Translations under genes and position numbers: made by a program
Notes under the pieces: generated by a model
Seen by the model: the letters and a program-made list of their open reading frames with translations, nothing else
Told to the model about the DNA's origin: nothing
Databases searched by the model: none
From: Solimonas_A sp052035235
Lineage (GTDB): Bacteria > Pseudomonadota > Gammaproteobacteria > Nevskiales > Nevskiaceae
NCBI GenBank assembly: GCA_052035235.1
Contig: JBPOHT010000033.1
Span: 21,680-85,679, forward strand
DNA length: 64,000 nt
Direction of reading: 5' to 3'
In this document: positions 59,870 through 64,000 of the stretch, piece by piece
Layout: every line of letters starts with the position of its first letter
Position numbering within the stretch: position 1 is the stretch's first letter

Positions 59870-60664
59870 ATGCTCGTCCATCCCAACATCGACCCGATCG
59901 CGATCAAGCTCGGCCCCCTGGCCATCCACTGGTACGGCCTGATGTACCTGCTGGGCTTCTGGGGCGCCTGGTACCTCGGCACCATCCGCGCTCGGCAGCC
60001 GCATATCGGCTGGACGCGGGACCAGGTGTCGGACCTGCTGTTCTACATCGTCATGGGCGTGATACTGGGCGGCCGCATCGGCTACACCCTGTTCTACAAC
60101 TTCTCCGGCTTCATCCACGAGCCGCTGGTGATCCTGCGCATGTGGGAGGGCGGCATGTCCTTCCATGGCGGCCTGCTCGGCGTCATCACCGCCTACTTCC
60201 TGTTTGCCTGGAAGAACAAGCTCAACGTCTTCGACATCGCCGACTTCGCCGCGCCGCTGATCCCGGTGGGCCTGTTCACCGGCCGCATCGGCAACTTCAT
60301 CAACGGCGAGCTCTGGGGTGCGCCGACGACGCTGCCCTGGGGCATGGTCTTCCGCGGCGCCGGCCCCGAGCCGCGCCACCCGTCGATGCTGTATGAAGCC
60401 TTCCTCGAAGGCCTGGTGCTGTGCGCGCTGCTGTGGTGGTTCGCGGCCAAGCCGCGGCCGCGCATGGCGGTGTCGGCCCTGTTCCTGATCGGCTACGGCG
60501 TGTTCCGGACCTCGGTCGAGTTCGTGCGCCTGCCGGACGCCCACATCGGTTACCTTTACGGCACCGGCTGGCTGACCATGGGCATGGTGCTGAGCTTCCC
60601 CATGATCGCCGCCGGCGCGGTGATGCTGGCAGTGGCCTACGGGCGCGGGAGCAAGACGGCATGA
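59870..60664 (+). CDS. lgt: Prolipoprotein diacylglyceryl transferase
   Basis: 264 residues with several membrane segments. Conserved Lgt motifs: LAIHWYGLMYLLGF, GGRIGYTLFYN, MSFHGGLLGV with the essential His, and GRIGNFINGELWG with the essential Arg. It adds diacylglycerol to the lipobox cysteine of prolipoproteins, of which this window encodes several. The stop overlaps thyA (ATGA). Confidence 0.96.
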   Translation: MLVHPNIDPIAIKLGPLAIHWYGLMYLLGFWGAWYLGTIRARQPHIGWTRDQVSDLLFYIVMGVILGGRIGYTLFYNFSGFIHEPLVILRMWEGGMSFHGGLLGVITAYFLFAWKNKLNVFDIADFAAPLIPVGLFTGRIGNFINGELWGAPTTLPWGMVFRGAGPEPRHPSMLYEAFLEGLVLCALLWWFAAKPRPRMAVSALFLIGYGVFRTSVEFVRLPDAHIGYLYGTGWLTMGMVLSFPMIAAGAVMLAVAYGRGSKTA

Positions 60665-61455
60665 AGCAGTACCAGGACCTGATGCGGCATGTGCTGGAGC
60701 ACGGCGCCGAGAAGTCGGACCGTACCGGCACCGGTACGCGCTCCGTATTCGGCTACCAGATGCGCTTCGACCTGGCCCAGGGCTTCCCCCTGCTGACCAC
60801 CAAGAAGCTGCACCTGCGCTCGATCCTGCACGAGCTGCTGTGGTTCCTGAAGGGCGAGACCAACACCGCCTACCTCAAGGAGCACGGCGTCTCCATCTGG
60901 GACGAGTGGGCCAGCCCCGAGGGTGAGCTGGGCCCGGTCTACGGCAAGCAGTGGCGCGACTGGGTGGCGCCGGACGGCCGTCATATCGACCAGATCAGCG
61001 ACGTGATCGCGCAGATCCGCAAGAACCCGGACTCGCGCCGCCTGATCGTGTCCGCCTGGAACGTCGGCGAGCTGGACAAGATGGCGCTGATGCCCTGCCA
61101 TGCCTTCTTCCAGTTCTATGTCGCCAACGGCCGGCTGTCCTGCCAGCTCTACCAGCGCAGTGCGGACATCTTCCTGGGCGTGCCCTTCAACATCGCTTCC
61201 TACGCGCTGCTGCTGCTGATGGTGGCCCAGGTCACGGACCTGGAGCCGGGCGAGTTCGTCTGGACCGGCGGCGACTGCCACCTGTACAGCAATCACCTGG
61301 AGCAGACCCGCGAGCAGCTCACGCGTGCGCCGCGGCCGCTGCCGAAGATGACCCTGAACCCGGCGGTGAAGGACATCTTCGCGTTCCGCTTCGAGGACTT
61401 CACCCTCAGCGAGTACGACCCGCATCCGCACATCAAGGCGCCGGTGGCCATCTGA
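60661..61455 (+). CDS. thyA: Thymidylate synthase
   Basis: 264 residues, the same length as E. coli ThyA. Catalytic Cys146 in ALMPCHAFFQFYV, RTGTGTRSVFGYQMRFDL, the LHELLWFLKGETN segment and QLYQRSADIFLGVPFNIASYALL are all present. It converts dUMP to dTMP using methylenetetrahydrofolate, which links to the folate chemistry of the gcv operon and the folA gene next door. The lgt-thyA-folA order is common in gammaproteobacteria. Confidence 0.97.
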   Translation: MKQYQDLMRHVLEHGAEKSDRTGTGTRSVFGYQMRFDLAQGFPLLTTKKLHLRSILHELLWFLKGETNTAYLKEHGVSIWDEWASPEGELGPVYGKQWRDWVAPDGRHIDQISDVIAQIRKNPDSRRLIVSAWNVGELDKMALMPCHAFFQFYVANGRLSCQLYQRSADIFLGVPFNIASYALLLLMVAQVTDLEPGEFVWTGGDCHLYSNHLEQTREQLTRAPRPLPKMTLNPAVKDIFAFRFEDFTLSEYDPHPHIKAPVAI

Positions 61456-61459
61456 GCCA

Positions 61460-61939
61460 ATGATCTCCCTGATCGCGGCGCTCGACGACAACCGCCTGAT
61501 CGGCCGCGACAACGCGCTGCCCTGGCGCCTGCCCAACGACCTGAAGTTCTTCAAGCGCAGCACGCTCGACAAGATCGTGCTGATGGGGCGCAAGACCTGG
61601 GACTCCCTGGGCCGGCCGCTGCCGCAGCGCGAGAACTGGGTGCTGACGCGGGACGCAAGCTTTGTGCCGGCCGGTGCCCGCGTGTTCCATGACCTCGGCG
61701 AGGCCCTGGCCGCTGCCGGCGAGCGTGAGCTGGTGGTGATCGGCGGCGCCGAGCTCTACCGCCAGGCCTTGCCGCGCGTGCAGCGCATGTACCTGACCGA
61801 GGTCCACGGCCGCTTCGAGGGAGACGCCTGGTTCCCCGAGTTCGACGCGGCGGACTGGCAAGAGTCCTGGCGCGAGGATCATCCCGCCGACGCGCAGCAT
61901 GCCTGCGCCTACAGCTTCGTCTGCCACGACCGGCGATGA
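61460..61939 (+). CDS. folA: Dihydrofolate reductase
   Basis: 159 residues, the E. coli length. MISLIAALDDNRLIG, LPWRLPNDLKFFK with Asp27, LMGRKTWDSLGRPLP and GGAELYRQALPRVQRMYLTEV match the family. It regenerates tetrahydrofolate used by ThyA. The stop overlaps the next gene as ATGA (61936-61939). Confidence 0.96.
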   Translation: MISLIAALDDNRLIGRDNALPWRLPNDLKFFKRSTLDKIVLMGRKTWDSLGRPLPQRENWVLTRDASFVPAGARVFHDLGEALAAAGERELVVIGGAELYRQALPRVQRMYLTEVHGRFEGDAWFPEFDAADWQESWREDHPADAQHACAYSFVCHDRR

Positions 61940-63180
61940 GGCGGCTCGCCTGGCTGCTGTTGCTGGCCAGCGCCTGGGCCCAGGCAGAGCAGGGGCCAGC
62001 GACCATCCGCGAGATCGTCTTCGAGGGCAACGACACCACGCGCCCGCGCACCATGCTGCGCGAGATGGTCATTGCCCCTGGTGATCCGGCAGACCCCGAG
62101 CGGGTCGAACGCAGCCGCCAGGCAGTGCAGGACCTCGGCCTGTTCAAGGAAGTCAGCGTGCGTGAGGAGCCCGTGGAGGGCGGCGTGCGCTTGGTGTTCA
62201 AGGTCCGCGAGCGCTGGTACATCCTGCCGACGCCGCGCGTCGATGCCAAGGCCGGCGGCGAGTACAGCTACGGTGCGCAGTTGCAGTGGAACAACCTCTG
62301 GGGTCTGGACCACACGCTGCGCATGGTCTGGGAGCGCGAGGACAACAAGGAAGTCGGCGTCGGCCTGGAGACCAATCACAGCTTCGCCTACAACGCGCCG
62401 CAGGTCTTCGACAGCCCCTACAGCCTTGGCATCTCGGCCGGGCAGATACGCCGTCCCATCGAACTGCCGGGTGGCGGCAGCTACCAGGAGACCCTGAGGA
62501 ACGTCGGGGTCGGCGTGGTCCGCAGCCTGTCCGATGGTCCGCCCAGCCAGGGCTGGAGTATCGGCGGCGGCCTGGGCTGGCTCGGCCAGGACACGGAAGG
62601 CGTGGGTGCGCCTGCACGCTACGGCAATGCCACGGCGCCGTTCGCCACGCTGGCCTACCGTGACCTGCACCTGAACATCTACAGCGAAGAGGGCGTGAGC
62701 TTCCGCACGTCGCTACAGGGTGCCGTCGATGGGGTTGCCTCGGACTATGGCTTCACCACCTGGAGCGGCCGCTATGCGCGCTACTGGCGGGTTGGCCAGA
62801 CCGATCACCAGACCCTGCATTTCTTCAGCGACCTGGGCCTGCGTGTCGATGGCCCGCCGGAGAACGATGCCTTCTCCCTCGGGGGCAACGCTCTGCTGCG
62901 CGGCTACGACAAGGAATTCGTCGAGGGCGACGCCTATTGGCGCCTGGCCGGTGAGTTCGCGCGGCCGCTGCACTGGCGCTGGCTGCGCTGGGTGGTGATC
63001 GCGGAGGCCGGCAACGCCTATCCGGAGCCCCAGGACTTCAGCCTGGGCCGCATTTACGGCAGCCTGGGCCTGGCCCTGCGTTTTCGCATGAGCTGGTTCG
63101 TGAACCTGGAGATCGAGGCCGGCGTGGCCATGCCGGTGGGCGACGATGGTGGTGTTCGTTTCTTTGCGGGCCGGGTCTGA
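61936..63180 (+). CDS. Omp85/BamA-superfamily outer-membrane protein with a single POTRA
   Basis: 414 residues. A signal peptide (LAWLLLLASAWAQA) is followed by one POTRA-like domain (IREIVFEGNDTTRPRTMLRE...FKVRERW), then a beta-barrel of the bacterial surface antigen type with SLGGNALLRGYDKEF, which corresponds to the VRGY-type barrel motif. It is much shorter than BamA or TamA, which have 3-5 POTRAs. It could be a lipid or protein insertion factor, or an orphan member. Translationally coupled to folA, which is an odd partner. Confidence 0.85.
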   Translation: MRRLAWLLLLASAWAQAEQGPATIREIVFEGNDTTRPRTMLREMVIAPGDPADPERVERSRQAVQDLGLFKEVSVREEPVEGGVRLVFKVRERWYILPTPRVDAKAGGEYSYGAQLQWNNLWGLDHTLRMVWEREDNKEVGVGLETNHSFAYNAPQVFDSPYSLGISAGQIRRPIELPGGGSYQETLRNVGVGVVRSLSDGPPSQGWSIGGGLGWLGQDTEGVGAPARYGNATAPFATLAYRDLHLNIYSEEGVSFRTSLQGAVDGVASDYGFTTWSGRYARYWRVGQTDHQTLHFFSDLGLRVDGPPENDAFSLGGNALLRGYDKEFVEGDAYWRLAGEFARPLHWRWLRWVVIAEAGNAYPEPQDFSLGRIYGSLGLALRFRMSWFVNLEIEAGVAMPVGDDGGVRFFAGRV

Positions 63181-63226
63181 ACTGCTATAAGAACCACCGT
63201 CATCCAACAACGATTCGGAGAACCCC

Positions 63227-63493
63227 ATGGCAGACCTCAAGGCCGCCTTCGCCCAGGCGCAGATCGACGTCAAGACCATCACCAAGCGTCCCAGCAACGA
63301 CGATTTCCTGGCCCTGTACTCGCTGTTCAAGCAGGCCAACGACGGCGACGTGAAGGGCAGCCGCCCCGGCATGCTCGACATGGTCGGCCGCGCCAAGTAC
63401 GACGCCTGGGCCAAGCTCAAGGGCACGTCGGCGGACAAGGCCCAGCAGCAGTACATCGACAAGGTGGCTTCGCTGCTGAAGACTCACAAGTAA
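63227..63493 (+). CDS. Acyl-CoA-binding protein
   Basis: 88 residues, the full ACBP fold: four helices with KRPSNDDFLALYSLFKQA, GDVKGSRPGMLDMVGRAKYDAWAKLKG and QQQYIDKVASL. It binds medium- and long-chain acyl-CoA esters in the cytoplasm. GGAGAA precedes the start and TATAAG at 63186-63191 may be its -10 box. A terminator follows at 63602. Confidence 0.95.
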   Translation: MADLKAAFAQAQIDVKTITKRPSNDDFLALYSLFKQANDGDVKGSRPGMLDMVGRAKYDAWAKLKGTSADKAQQQYIDKVASLLKTHK

Positions 63494-63513
63494 AGCCCCG
63501 AGCAGCGTGGAGG

Positions 63514-63536
63514 ATCCCCATGCGAAGCATGGGGAT
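63514..63536 (+). terminator. Stem-loop after the ACBP gene
   Basis: ATCCCCATGC-GAA-GCATGGGGAT is a perfect 10-bp stem with 3-nt loop followed by TCTAG, 20 nt after the stop codon. It may protect the 3' end or weakly terminate. Confidence 0.4.
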
Positions 63537-63601
63537 TCTAGCGTAGCGAGTGGGCGGCGGGAGTTGGCTGATCCTGCAAGCAACACCCGGGTCTGGAGAA
63601 A

Positions 63602-63632
63602 CAAGGCGGCCAATGGCCGCCTTGTTTGTTTC
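63602..63632 (+). terminator. Rho-independent terminator after the ACBP gene
   Basis: CAAGGCGGCC-AAT-GGCCGCCTTG is followed by TTTGTTTC, a strong GC stem with T-rich tail. Confidence 0.85.
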
Positions 63633-63698
63633 TGCAGTAACCGAACCGTTCATCCCGAGTGCCGCGAAGCGGTGTATCGAGGGACGCATTGCCGTCAC

Positions 63699-63726
63699 AC
63701 CCTCTCCCTGCATGCGGGGAGAGGGT
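63699..63726. repeat. Palindrome ACCCTCTCCC...GGGAGAGGGT
   Basis: A 10-bp stem with TGCATGCG as loop, followed by GGGGGTGAGGGG. It is the same family as 34037 and 41273. As at 41273, it is followed after some tens of nucleotides by the dispersed element, in the same orientation. Confidence 0.75.
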
Positions 63727-63769
63727 GGGGGTGAGGGGCGAAGCTTTCGGCTAGAAGCCAAAGCGGTGG

Positions 63770-64000
63770 TGCCGGCGACTACGCCGGTCAGGCGCGGTGG
63801 CTCTCTGTTGGCTTATTTCGCCTAAGGGCGAGTTACTTTCTTTGCTTGTGCAAAGAAAGTAACCAAAGAAAGCACACCCTGGGCACGGACGGCCCCGCTG
63901 AAGCGGGGCAACCTGCGCGGTGGTCGGGCGCGACGGGTCGGGCCCACAGGCCATCCATGGCCTGAGGCCCCTCGGCCGGACATCCTGTCCGGCTCGACCC
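63770..64000 (+). repeat. Dispersed intergenic element, copy 2 (runs off window)
   Basis: Matches 41345-41590: GCCGGCGACTACGCCGGTCA, GGGCGAGTTACTTTCTTTGC with TTGTGCAAAGAAAG, GCGGGGCAACCTGCGCGG, GGTCGGGCCCACAGGCCATC and CCGGACATCCTGTCCGGCTC. The match begins at 63770 and continues to the window end. No convincing gene was seen between 63640 and 64000. Confidence 0.8.

Noticed and set aside
63640..64000. Small open frames in the terminal 360 nt
   Set aside because: They lie within the dispersed repeat and palindromes, lack ribosome-binding sites and resemble no family.

Overview
The window is a GC-rich chromosomal segment from a gammaproteobacterium. The best guess is a Nevskiales/Xanthomonadales-type organism (Solimonas or Nevskia-like), but no ribosomal RNA is present to confirm it. 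Support comes from the gammaproteobacterial order ygfB-pepP-ubiH-ubiI, an argA-bioA-rsmE run, a split glycine decarboxylase (GcvPA plus GcvPB) and several families of dispersed palindromic repeats typical of such genomes. Coding density is high, many genes overlap by 4 nt, and no tRNA, rRNA, CRISPR array or intact transposase gene was seen.

Layout. (1) 3-14288: the last ~4,760 residues of a giant secreted beta-helix adhesin that continues off the left edge. It holds two internal tandem arrays with 504-nt and 507-nt periods. (2) 14402-20306: a molybdopterin oxidoreductase, then an M48 metalloprotease followed by three tandem AIM24 (TIGR00266) proteins. (3) 20521-32255: a run of mostly exported lipid and redox enzymes: an SDR, a lipoprotein cytochrome c5, a Tat-exported FAD oxidase, a Tat-exported PLP-fold protein, a neutral ceramidase lipoprotein, an SGNH esterase lipoprotein, a second SDR, a phospholipase C-type phosphoesterase and a ketopantoate reductase-like protein. 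An Mpo1-like membrane protein lies nearby at 33559. (4) 34265-39202 (minus): argA-bioA-rsmE-lipoprotein-Crp/Fnr regulator. (5) 39356-44025: ygfB-pepP-ubiH-ubiI. (6) 44020-51967 (minus): a SapC-glycosyltransferase pair, and a two-partner secretion operon tpsB-tpsA-fecR-like with its own promoter and terminator. (7) 52192-59788: a tandem glycine riboswitch and gcvT-gcvH-gcvPA-tpx-gcvPB-dgkA-sugar kinase-rRNA methyltransferase. (8) 59870-63493: lgt-thyA-folA-Omp85-like barrel, then an acyl-CoA-binding protein and a terminator. The window ends in a dispersed repeat that also occurs at 41345.

The most interesting material is the surface-protein system. The giant adhesin and the 1,121-residue TpsA lie 32 kb apart on opposite strands, but they share a C-terminal domain and an acidic tail. 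In each, the only cysteine visible in the whole protein is the second-to-last residue (tails ending SLQCT and ELECR). The TpsA operon also encodes an exported FecR-domain protein with a Cys three residues from its own C-terminus. This suggests a cysteine-based C-terminal retention scheme served by one TpsB. A second candidate system is the exported ceramidase/phospholipase/esterase cluster, read here as a sphingolipid or ceramide scavenging locus. Both proposals are inferences from sequence.
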